A stretch of DNA of 64,000 nt from Triglochin maritima (lineage: Eukaryota; Streptophyta; Magnoliopsida; Alismatales; Juncaginaceae). Location: assembly GCA_963682175.1 (NCBI GenBank), contig OY821787.1:18826501-18890500 (forward strand). Direction: 5' to 3'. Below the pieces are notes generated by a model. The model did no database searches and was not told the origin of the DNA. It saw only the letters and a list, made by a program, of their open reading frames with translations. The first letter of the stretch is position 1. Each line of letters opens with the position of its first letter. This document shows, piece after piece, positions 46,459 to 56,045 of the stretch. The translations under genes were made by a program, and so were the position numbers.

Positions 46459-46470
46459 AGATGGGTGATT
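46459..46470 (+). other. Gypsy-3 polypurine tract
   Basis: AAGATGGGTGATT precedes the LTR, equivalent to 10459-10471 in gypsy-1. Confidence 0.6.
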
Positions 46471-48613
46471 TGTTATATCGCTAACCCATGCTTAGGGATT
46501 GATCCCGGGTTTAGTGGGTGTTTGCATGGGGAAATGGTGGTGTGAACAGTGGCGGCGTGGAGGTGATGGGTTGGGGTGTGTAGGGGGCTGTGGATGAGGT
46601 GATGGTGATGGTTGGGTGTTGGGTTTTAAGGACAAAACTCTCTCTCTTCCATTCTCTTCTCACTTGCACACTCTCACTCTCTTCCTTTCCTTGTGCGGCG
46701 AGCAGCGGCGGAGGCGGCGACTCCGGTGGAGTAGGCGCGGTCCCGGCGTGAGGCGTGCGAAGGTGGACGCGCGAGGATGGAGGCGCGCGCGAGGCTCCGA
46801 CGGTTTTCGTTGCTTCTTCGAGGAATGCTGGTTCTTAGTGTGTTTGGTTGTTCCTCACCCTCGTGGGAGGGTTTTGTTAGTCGGTCGGGGGAGGTCGGAG
46901 ACCTCTCCGGCGACGTGGTTGCGTAAATCCTCGGCTGACGCGAGGTTGAAGATGACCAACGGTCGAAGGGGTTCCTTCGGGCGGTCGACCGATGTAGTGT
47001 TTTTACCCGACTTTAACCTTCACCAGTCGAACGATGCCTTGTGGCGGTCGACCGGTAGTGCGTTTTGCTGGTGAGTTGGGATTGCCTGTTGTGTTTCGGT
47101 CGACCGGTTCTTTGGGTTCGTTCGACCGAAACTTAAGTGTACTTAATAGAAATGCATGCTTGTTCGACTGTTTATTGTTATGCGTTCGACTGTTATATGA
47201 GTTAGAACTGCTAGGATGCCCTGGTAGTTTTCGGTCGACCGAGACCCCTGAGTCGGTCGACCGGTAGTTTGAATTGATGTTGACCAGACTCTGGATTTTG
47301 ACCTCGTATCGGTCGACCGGTTTTAGATCTCCGTTCGACCGTTGGGACTTAGGTTTTCTGCAGAGAGTTCGACCGTTCCAGACTTTCGGTCGACCGAACC
47401 TTTCATGGGAACGGTCGACCGGGTTGCCTCTTTCGGTCGACCGTTTGTGCACAGAACCGAATTCTCAGTCCTTTTTAGGATGCCAACTTTGTCCACGGAA
47501 ACCCGTGTCCTCACCTTGTGCGTGAGACGGGAGGTGACGGTGGGCACGTACGCATTCCTGCCCAGGGACCACCGTGTGGAAGAATGTGGGTGTTCGGGAC
47601 GTGTCACCGCCGTGTATGGATCGTGACTTGATGTGATGGATTGTTGGACTCATTGTAGAGTAGCAGGCCTGAGGGATCGCGAATCTGAATGTATGATGTT
47701 GTGCGAGCACACAACTATCGATGTGTGAGGTGACTATCAGACTGGATGGCTACGGAGGTCGCTGCCCTGCTTTTATAGAGGCGCGGTTGGTGTTTGCAGA
47801 TCGTGGAGCCTGATGACCTGACAGACTTCGGTGTGGACCGGTCCGATGCTGTGCCGGACGTATTGATGGACCACCGATGCCGTGCCGGTGATGCCGCCGA
47901 TGTTGTTCCGACGATGATAATTGATGAGCCGATGCTGTTCTGGCTATGTTCCTCAGACGGGTACCTATTAAGATGATGATTGATGGACCGACCGAGCGAC
48001 GACCCCGTTGGTGTGGTTTCGACCACGAAGTTACAGATCTGTTTCTTATGGCGCGGACTTGGCGGATGCTCCTTGCCGAACCCCATGTTTAGTGTAGCTG
48101 CGTGTGGGGAGTGTCACGTCATGTTCCGTTAGACCGTATGTGCCTACGGTAGGCCTCCTTGGGAGACCCGATGATGATTGTCGGACTGATGTCCCGTGTT
48201 ACCCTTCGGGGGAACTGTTTTCCTTACTGTTGATGACATGACATGCTACTAGTATGATAGGTTCATTTGTACTACTGCATGCATATAGGTGAGCTTGGCA
48301 TACGGGGTTTCCTTATGGAAACTCAGGCATTGTTGTTACATCTTTTTTAGGACCACAGTAGGTCCAGTTGGGCGGTGACCAGCGGGCGCGCGCATCTTGG
48401 AATCAGATCCTCTCTTTCGGACCACTGAGGTTGACATGATTTCTTTTATCTACCTTTGTTGTTCCGTTGTAATCATGTATCGTTTTGGCAAACTCTGATG
48501 TAATATGGTGCACCGCTTATATATTTGATGAGAAGTAACAGTCCCGTCTTTGATTATTGGTCTATGTTATATTGATTAATTTTTTTAAATTTCCGCTGGT
48601 TCGGGATGTTACA
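46471..48613 (+). repeat. Gypsy-3 3' LTR
   Basis: 2143 bp, TGTTATATCG...GGGATGTTACA. It is homologous to the gypsy-1 LTR but substantially diverged at its start. The palindrome array is at about 46961-47452, and the TATA-like TTTTATAG near 47770 is conserved. Confidence 0.9.
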
Positions 48614-49509
48614 AATTGAATAACAAGACAACAACTCTAACAATAAAGCATAACTCGACTAAGTGTCCTTCTTCATGTAACATATGTACCATAAATAATG
48701 CTCAATTAACGCAATATCTTAAGATAGCAACTACCTTGTCTGTGAGATTATAATGTCGCACATAATCATCTTCAAACTGTTTGTGTTTCTTCTCAAGATG
48801 ACCACTCAGCATTGTTCCTGGGAGTTTCTAAGATATTTAGATAATAAAAAGATGATACAAATGACAACTTGAAATATTCATTGGGTAAAGAAAGCATAAG
48901 AAATCAAACACATGGTTTATATGAAAGGCACACATTATCAAGAAGGAAGAATCATCTATAACAGAAACATACTGGTCAGCCAGGTATAGTTAGAAAGAAA
49001 ATTTGTGTACCACTCATAGGCCCATAGTTAGAAAGAAGGAAGAATCATTGGAAAGCATCTTGCCTCAGACAGATATAATGGAAATAATGCCTATGATAAC
49101 AACCCCTCAATGATAAGAAGAATATACTAAAAGGCCATCTTAAGCTTATTGAAGCAAGTAAGGGTCAACCTTGGCAATGCTTTGATATAGGAATTCAAAA
49201 GGTTATAATTACATCACCGATGTACTTCTACAACTTAGCAATCAATAGCTACTTCTTGCTGAAAGCATCTTTGTAGTGGCTATGTTGAAGGAAAGAAGCT
49301 AACTCACATTGTTTTAACAGAAGATCACCTAAATCAGAATAAGACAACTGAAAACAACTCACAATAAACCAAGGAAGAAACAGCGTTCTGAAGACAATTT
49401 ATCATATAAGTAGATGTCATGTGATGTCATACTAGGCAATACCATGGAACTATAGTAAGTTGGGTTATATGCCGAAATACACTATAAAGGCTAACATAGA
49501 ATTATGTTA
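48614..49509 (-). other. GCS1 intron/exon 6 region left of the copia element
   Basis: Apart from GCS1 exon 6 (48817-48735) this is AT-rich intron sequence. The bases next to the gypsy-3 LTR (AATTG) lie inside the intron after exon 6. Confidence 0.6.
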
Positions 49510-49713
49510 TGTTGAAACATGCAAACACACCTCTTCACCAACATGCAACACACCTCTTCACCAACCATCGCTTCCTCTCCCAAAAGATGCATCTCTTCAC
49601 TCAGCATTAAACTTCAAACGGTCACCCAGCTTAGTAATGTATATATAAGCTCTTGTAAATCTCAGATAATATACAACAGAAATCAACCTCTTTCTCCCTA
49701 ATCCCGTTTAATA
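49510..49713 (+). repeat. Copia 5' LTR
   Basis: 204 bp, with TATATATAAGC near 49641 as a possible TATA element. It ends exactly where the primer site begins. Confidence 0.9.
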
Positions 49714-49725
49714 TGGTATCAGAGC
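49714..49725 (+). other. Copia primer-binding site (tRNA-iMet type)
   Basis: TGGTATCAGAGC immediately after the LTR. Confidence 0.9.
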
Positions 49726-49893
49726 AAAAGTTCCATCACTGGTGAATCTCAGAGTGCCCTCACTCATCATCGATCCACCTCAGAAAAAAAACCAAAACCA
49801 AAAATCCCACCACCCATCACCTTCGCCTTTCAAGGGGGTTGAAGGAGACAAAACAAACCCCGACATCCAAAACCCCTGAAGGAAAAATAAAAA

Positions 49894-50808
49894 ATGGCGG
49901 ACTCAGAAACAAACGCTCCAAAACTGGTGTCACAGTTGCTCAACGGACAGAACTATTTGTCCTGGGCACGGGCTGTTACGCTAGCTCTCAGCGGGAAGGG
50001 AAAGCTGGGACACATCATCGGGACAGCAAAAAAACCAGAGGAGGATGCCACCGAAACAAAACAAGAAGAGTGGCAGGCGACAGACCATCTTGTAATGTCA
50101 TGGATAATCAACTCCATGACATCCAAAATCGGGGCTATCTTCCTTTACAAAAATTCCGCAAAGGAGCTATGGGACGCCGTTCAAAGCATATACGGTAAAA
50201 CCAACAACTTTGCTCACATTTTTAAACTAAAACACGATCTGTCACAGACAAAACAGCAAGGACAAACAATCACGGAGTATCTCGGGACACTACAGCGTGG
50301 ATGGGACGAGCTCGCCATCTACGAACCCACGACTGCTGACCCAAAAATCCTACTCGAACGAAAGGAGCGAGATCAAATCTATTAGTTCCTCATCGGACTC
50401 GACGGCAGCTATGAAGCCATCCGAAGCCAAGTCTTGATGACCCCCACTGTCCCTGATCTCGCATCCATCATCGCGATGATCCAACGGGAGGAGTCCCGTC
50501 GGACCACCGCTCAGATCGTGGACCGATCTTCAGAAAACCAGGTGTTCCTCGCCGGAAAACCCCAAAATCAGACAAGAAAATATGGAAATAAACCTCAGGA
50601 AACATGTGACCACTGTAAAAAGACCGGGCACAACAGGAACTCATGTTGGTTCCTACACCCTCATCTTCGACCAACACGGGAAGGAGGTGATCATCGGAAC
50701 AAAAAAAGGAACGGCGGATCAAAAGGAAACAGCGCGGCGGCAAACCCTAACGCAGAAGAGGAACAAAGAAAATGGGAAGGCGAATCGGTTATTCGCTCGG
50801 ATCGGTGA
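49894..50808 (+). pseudogene. Copia gag, one premature stop
   Basis: Copia-type gag with an N-terminal LNGQNYLSWARAV block, a UBN2-like middle (LWDAVQSIYG, LKHDLSQTKQ, ITEYLGTLQRGWDEL) and a CCHC knuckle, CDHCKKTGHNRNSC (about 50608-50649). A TAG at 50383-50385 replaces a codon expected to be glutamine in the DQIYQFL motif; the frame then resumes. A second stop (TGA, 50806-50808) separates gag from the protease, which is in the same frame. It assembles the particle in intact relatives; here it is probably non-functional. Confidence 0.88.
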
Positions 50809-51262
50809 GGTTTTATAACCTCACGTGATTCGGGCGGATCCGGGTTCCCATTAACCCGACCCGAAATAGGGATCCGACCAGATGCTGCAACCGCCGGATC
50901 CAGATCCAGTGCCAGATCCGACCCGATTCCACTAGACCAATTGCTGGGACACCTCAGCGCATATTTGCAGTCCACCCCTCAGGGTTCAGGTAATTGCGCA
51001 GGTATACCCTCTGGTTCCAGAAATTACTCTGCCAACGAAACAGGAAAAAAACTTAGACACATAAATAATAATCAATGGATAATTGACTCAGGTGCTACTG
51101 ATCATATGACCGGAAATTCTAGTCTAATAAGCAAAATAAAGAAACATGTGAACTCTCTTCATAATTTTGTGACTGTTGCAAATAATAATCAAGTAGAAAT
51201 AAAAGGGATAGGAGAAACCACCATATTAGATCAAGTAAATAAAAATGTTTTAAATATACCTA
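50809..51262 (+). pseudogene. Copia protease region, truncated
   Basis: The frame of gag continues. WIIDSGATDHMTGN at about 51079-51120 is the copia aspartic protease active site (DSG). The region ends at KNVLNIPT near 51262, where a segment in reverse orientation begins. Confidence 0.88.
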
Positions 51263-51592
51263 CGTCTATATATACATAAAAATGTTCGAAAGGAACACTT
51301 GATTTGGTTTTAGAGTTAAAAAAGGGTAATCTAGTTTGTTTAGAATACTGACAAACATCACATGCATAATCAAAAGAAATAAAAGGAAATAGCATTTTTA
51401 AAACCAAATGAGATGGGTGTCCCATTCGTTTGTGCCATAGAATATGGTTTGGTAAACTAGTAGTATGAAAACTCTTGTTTTGAGCCTCTAAAACATAAAG
51501 TCCATTGGTATGAATCCCTTTACCAATCGTCTTCCCTGTAGTTCGCTCCTGAAAGAATACACAACCACTTGAGATACTCTTAGGACGAAAAC
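51263..51592 (-). other. Inverted internal copia segment (GAG-pre-integrase)
   Basis: Read on the minus strand this encodes the piece normally following the protease: TGKTIGKGIHTNGLYVLE, then LWHKRMGHPSHLVLKML and CDVCQYSKQTRLPF, the HHCC region before integrase. It is reversed in place. Both borders fall inside the element, so this is an internal inversion joined to a deletion, not a second insertion. Confidence 0.88.
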
Positions 51593-51963
51593 TAACCCTA
51601 GATCATCTTAAAATCTTCGGGTGTGTATGCTTTGTTCATAAGAAACGCTTAGATACATTTGATAGCAATGCTGTAAAATGCTTATTTCTTGGTTATTCTT
51701 TTCAAAAAAAAAGGTATAAATGCTTTGACCCTGAGTCTTGTAAAATGTATATCTCCCGAGATGTAATATTTAGGGAAACTGAACCCTACTACAACCCTAC
51801 AACACAATCTCGTCCAGACTCCTCACAAGTTCTACCTGAGTTCAACATCAAAGCACATGAACAAGAAGAAGGACAAGGACAAGGAGAAGGACACGAAGAA
51901 GGAGAAGGACAAGGAGAAGGACACAAACCGAATAAGCGAAACCCTAGAACCAAAGAACTATGA
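51593..51963 (+). pseudogene. Copia integrase C-terminal remnant
   Basis: Plus-strand coding resumes with LDHLKIFGCVCFVH, LFLGYS and KMYISRDVIFRE, the end of a copia integrase. The whole DDE core (about 0.8 kb in relatives) is absent. The end is a Gly/Glu/His repeat from a GGACAAGGAGAA-type minisatellite (51863-51930), in which the frame shifts relative to RT. Confidence 0.85.
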
Positions 51964-53491
51964 AGAAGCTAGTAGCAATCCTAAATGGCAAAAAACAATG
52001 CAAGAAGAACTTAAAGCCCTAGAAACCAACAACACTTGGACTCTCATCCCTAGACCAAATAAAACAAAACCCGTTGGATGCAAATGGGTTTACAAAATAA
52101 AATATAATAGCGATGGTACTATCGAAAGGTATAAAGCTCGCCTTGTAGCAAAAGGGTATACTCAAACCTATGGGCTTGACTACCTAGAAACCTTCGCACC
52201 AGTAGCAAAAATGAATACTGTTCGGGTTCTTCTTTCCATAGCAGTTAACAAGGGATGGAAGCTTTATCAAATGGATGTCAGAAATACTTTTCTTCAAGGC
52301 ACCCTTGAAGAAGAAGTATACGTGGTACCCCCTCCAGGTTACAACACTTCTCCCAACCAGGTATGCAAACTCAACAAAGCCATCTATGGCCTAAAGCAAT
52401 CACCCCGCGCATGGTATGCAAAACTTAGTCACTTCCTTCTTGCTTATGGTTTCTTTAAATCATCTGCTGACGCATCTATGTTCACTAGGCATCATAAAGG
52501 AGAGATTATCATAGTCTTGGTCTACGTAGATGACATCATCATTACTGGTGATAATAATGAACAAATTAATCAAGTTAAACACTATCTAAAAACCAAATTT
52601 GATATAAAAGATCTAGGATTCCTAAAATATTTCTTAGGAATAGAAATTGCATACTCAAAAAGGGGTATATTTTTATCACAAAGAAAATATGCCCTAGACC
52701 TCTTAAAAGAAACAGGAAAACTTGGGGCTAGACCAGCTAATACACCCATTGAGGCAAATCTCAAAACCAGTCCAACCAACGGTGAACCTATTAGAGACAT
52801 TCACCAATACCAAAGACTTGTAGGAAAACTTATATATTTAACCGTAACCAGACCCGACATTACCTTTGTTGTTAGTATAGTAAGTCAATTCATGCATGCA
52901 CCTCGAACATCACATTTAGATATTATTGATAGAATTCTGAGGTACATAAAACAAACACCAGGACAAGGGTTGCTAATGAAAAATAACAATTCTAACAACA
53001 TCATTGGTTTTTCAGATGTTGATTGGGCAGGAAGCCATGATCGTAGGTCAACTACCGGTTTTTGCACATTTGTTGGTGGAAATCTTGTTACTTGGAGAAG
53101 TAAGAAACAAAAGGTGGTTGCTCGATCAAGTGCAGAAGCGGAATATCGGGCAATGGCGTCCACCACCAGTGAACTCATTTGGTTAAAGCAACTTCTTCAC
53201 GATATGGGTCAAACTCACACTAAAGCTATGAATATGTTTTGCGACAACAACGCCGCACGACACATTGCTTCCAACCCCGTGTTCCACGAAAGGACCAAAC
53301 ACATTGAAGTTGACTGTCACTTCATCCGTGAGAAGATTCAAGCTGGAGAAATAGAAGTTCCATACGTCTCCAGTAAAGAACAATTGGCGGACGTCTTCAC
53401 CAAAGCCCTAAGTAAACAACCATTCGACTCCATCATAAGCAAGTTAGGCACCTACAATCTCTTCCAGGCCCAACTTGAGGGGGAGTGTTGA
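51857..53491 (+). CDS. Copia reverse transcriptase and RNase H frame (544 aa)
   Basis: The RT begins near aa 34 (NYEEASSNPKWQKTMQEEL) and contains KWVYKIKYNSDG, RYKARLVAKGYTQ, the first catalytic region QMDVRNTFLQG, YGLKQSPRAWY and YVDDIIITG near aa 223. The RNase H follows (DVDWAGSHDRRSTTGF near aa 387, DNNAARHIASNP, HIEVDCHFIREK) and ends LADVFTKAL. The first 30 residues come from a lysine-rich minisatellite and are not the natural start; it was part of a gag-pol polyprotein. The stop codon lies inside the 3' LTR, so coding overlaps the purine tract and LTR. Open from end to end, but without gag or integrase it cannot act alone. Confidence 0.9.
   Translation: MNKKKDKDKEKDTKKEKDKEKDTNRISETLEPKNYEEASSNPKWQKTMQEELKALETNNTWTLIPRPNKTKPVGCKWVYKIKYNSDGTIERYKARLVAKGYTQTYGLDYLETFAPVAKMNTVRVLLSIAVNKGWKLYQMDVRNTFLQGTLEEEVYVVPPPGYNTSPNQVCKLNKAIYGLKQSPRAWYAKLSHFLLAYGFFKSSADASMFTRHHKGEIIIVLVYVDDIIITGDNNEQINQVKHYLKTKFDIKDLGFLKYFLGIEIAYSKRGIFLSQRKYALDLLKETGKLGARPANTPIEANLKTSPTNGEPIRDIHQYQRLVGKLIYLTVTRPDITFVVSIVSQFMHAPRTSHLDIIDRILRYIKQTPGQGLLMKNNNSNNIIGFSDVDWAGSHDRRSTTGFCTFVGGNLVTWRSKKQKVVARSSAEAEYRAMASTTSELIWLKQLLHDMGQTHTKAMNMFCDNNAARHIASNPVFHERTKHIEVDCHFIREKIQAGEIEVPYVSSKEQLADVFTKALSKQPFDSIISKLGTYNLFQAQLEGEC
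53475..53485 (+). other. Copia polypurine tract
   Basis: TTGAGGGGGAG directly precedes the 3' LTR and also encodes the last residues of pol. Confidence 0.85.
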
Positions 53492-53693
53492 AACATGCAA
53501 ACGCACCTCTTCACCAACATGCAATGCACCTCTTCACCAACCATCGCTTCCTCTCCCAAAAGATGCATCTCTTCACTCAGTATTAAACTTCAAATGGTCA
53601 CCCAACTTAGTAATGTATATATATATAAGCTCATGTAAATCTCAGATAATATACAACAGAAATCAACCTCTTTCTCCCTAATCCCGTTTAATA
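53486..53693 (+). repeat. Copia 3' LTR
   Basis: 208 bp, about 3-4% different from the 5' LTR, with a longer TA tract. TSD TGTTA follows. Confidence 0.92.
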
Positions 53694-54292
53694 TGTTAGT
53701 TTATCTGATTTTCCATTCTTTCTTTCACAAGATAAACCCAGTTTCATAATGAGAAAACAGCTTGTAAAATACAAAATGCCCAAACTATGATACCATTTTC
53801 AAACTGAATGGATATAGTTGCAAACTTGAAACATCTTAAGATTTTTCTTACAGATATATTATATATAATACAAAGACAAAAGATAAGTTTCCACAGCATC
53901 AACTAATAGTTAGCAGCTAGTGTGAAACAAGGACACCAAATAGTGGCATACCATGAAGATTGTTAATACGCTCCTTAACTTGTGAATCAACTTTACCAGT
54001 TCCAGATAGAAAGCTCATATGAACCACAAAAGGAGTTTTAGCTGAAAGCTTAAGACAATAAAAATAAAAGAAACATAAGATAGTAAAATAATTGCAAAAT
54101 GTTAAGAATGCAAACAATAACAAACATTGTACTGCATTGATTTAAGTTCATGTAATGTGCATTTCCTGAGAAAATAAACAATAGAAGATATGAAACATAC
54201 AACATATGCGTGAAAAGATTGTGACTTCTGACAGACCAATAGAATTTAAAGTTTGGAAAGCATATTAGATGGTGATAATAACCCATTGTTCT

Positions 54293-56011
54293 TGTAACGT
54301 CCTCAAACACAGCGGAAAATTTAAAATTTAAATCATACAATCAACGAGGACATTACGAAAGAAATACACACACTGGTGCACCAACATATAATATATATAT
54401 GTGAACGAGTTTACAAAAGAATGTGATTACATCAAAAGATCATATACATAAAATATACACAAGTACTCACAACCACCTCAAAATATTGGGAAGCAGGATC
54501 AGGTCTCGAGCGCTCCCTCCGCCGTCGCCACCCATCTAACGTCGCTCTCGACCTAAAAGCAGACAATGAATGCCTGAGTTTCCAGGAGGAAACCCAGTAT
54601 GCCAAACCCTAACACATATATGGACAGAATGAAATGTGCAAAGAAACGTAAAACACCACAACTGATACACCCGCTAAGTTCCCGGGACCTCTCTCCCGGC
54701 CATAGCCCAACAACACGGGTCTCAAGGGTCCTCTCACCCCAACCCACCAACACACGTGCACACAAGGCACCGCCGGTCCAAAACACGGTCAACCAACCCC
54801 CTCATTGCCTCAGTATTACCGGAGCCACGGTTTTGCATCATTCGCCGAAGCCACGACTTTGCCTCATTCGCCGGAGCCACGACTTTGCCTCATTCGCCGG
54901 AGCCACGGCCACAAAATCACAATCCACCTCCACGTGTCACCACTAATCGCTATAGGGCCGGAATGTCTGTGACGTCGCCCCGAAAGGGCCGGAGACCCGT
55001 TGCCTTCTAGCCAACCAATAGCAACACACACACAAAAACAGTGCAAAACGGTCGAACGAAAACTGGCTTCCGGTCGACCGATCCTCACCCAGAGAACTGG
55101 CCCAACCGAAAAACCCGCCAAACGGTCGACCGACAAGGGGGTCCAGGTCGACCGAAAAGCACCAGTAGAAATCCATTTTCGCAAATAACAGTAAAACGGT
55201 CGAACAACTGAACCCCATCAGTCGACCGAAAACCACCAGTAGAACTCATCCAGAGTCCACACTTCACGATCGACCGACACCACATGTCCGGTCGACCGGC
55301 CATTAAGTTAACTTAAACGTCGGTCGAACGAGTCAAACAGGCGGTTGACCATTTAGATGGTCAACGCCCCAACCGACATACAACAGTACTTTCGGTCGAC
55401 CGGCAAAGGGGTCCCGTTCGACCGAAAATACACAGGACGTCTTTCTCTCGCTAAAATTGCACAACCGGTCGACCGCCCAAAGGGCATCGTTCGACCGGTG
55501 CGAGGGATTCGCCCAAAATACACTACAACCGGTCGACCGAACCAAAACACCGGTCGACCGTTTATAGTTCAGAAACGACTGTGCAGGTCCGACGAGCCAG
55601 AAACGGCCTACCGTCGACCTCTCCCACTCCTACACTAACAATAGGTGAGCTTGAAAGCAAGTTTGACATACCTTAAGGCTCGAAGAAGCCTTTGAAGAAC
55701 GACGGCGAGCTTTTCCACGAAAAGGCTCTAACTCCGACGAACCTCCGATCAACTCAACTCGGCAGCAACCCGAGCTCCTTCGGCGACTCCAACTCCACGG
55801 ACGACGCCGGCTCTTCCACTGTCGAGAGAGAGACGAGTTTAGAGGGAGAGAGAGTGAATGAGAGAGAGGAGGTCGTGAGAAAGAGAGAGAGAGAGAGTAA
55901 AACCAACCTTTATATACAAATCTCCCACTCGATCTCAGCCGTCCATCTCAAACCATCACTAATCCTCCCCTAAACACAATTAAGAACAGTAAGCAAGGTT
56001 AGGATATAACA
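54293..56011 (-). repeat. Gypsy-2 3' LTR
   Basis: 1719 bp. It includes imperfect CGCCGGAGCCACG-type repeats (about 54830-54910), the CGGTCGACCG array at 55046-55565, and a GA-rich run at 55820-55905. About 30 bp near 55690 are absent from the other LTR. Confidence 0.92.
55046..55565. repeat. CGGTCGACCG array in gypsy-2 3' LTR
   Basis: About ten full decamers and as many half or mutated copies in 520 bp. The matching array in the other LTR is at 61336-61855. Individual copies differ between the two LTRs by point changes (for example at 55073 against 61363). Confidence 0.88.
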
Positions 56012-56045
56012 ATCCACCCTCCTTAAAAGAATTTCGCCCACGAAA

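Larger units (their letters stand above)
40743..48613 (+). mobile_element. Gypsy-3: degenerate chromovirus without 5' LTR
   Basis: It belongs to the gypsy-1 family. It begins abruptly within the leader (40743-40808 resembles 5955-6020) against the neighbouring LTR, and ends with a full 3' LTR at 48613. The gag-pol has many stops. Gag is split by a solo LTR. With no 5' LTR or primer site it cannot replicate. Confidence 0.9.
49510..53693 (+). mobile_element. Ty1/copia retrotransposon with internal rearrangement
   Basis: LTRs of 204 and 208 bp (TGTTGAAACATGC...CCCGTTTAATA) are flanked by the duplication TGTTA (49505-49509, 53694-53698). The primer site directly follows the 5' LTR. The LTRs differ at about seven bases and a 4-bp TA repeat. 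Gag, protease, RT and RNase H are present, but the integrase core is missing and replaced by an inverted piece of the element. The LTR ends TA instead of CA. It lies antisense in a GCS1 intron. Confidence 0.93.

Noticed and set aside
46616..47074. 152-codon frame starting in the gypsy-3 LTR
   Set aside because: It spans the LTR and palindrome array, with no homologue in the other LTRs at the same frame.
54599..55010. Proline/histidine-rich frames repeated at 60881-61292
   Set aside because: These are part of the gypsy-2 LTRs, on the strand opposite to the element, and reflect a CGCCGGAGCCACG-type repeat.
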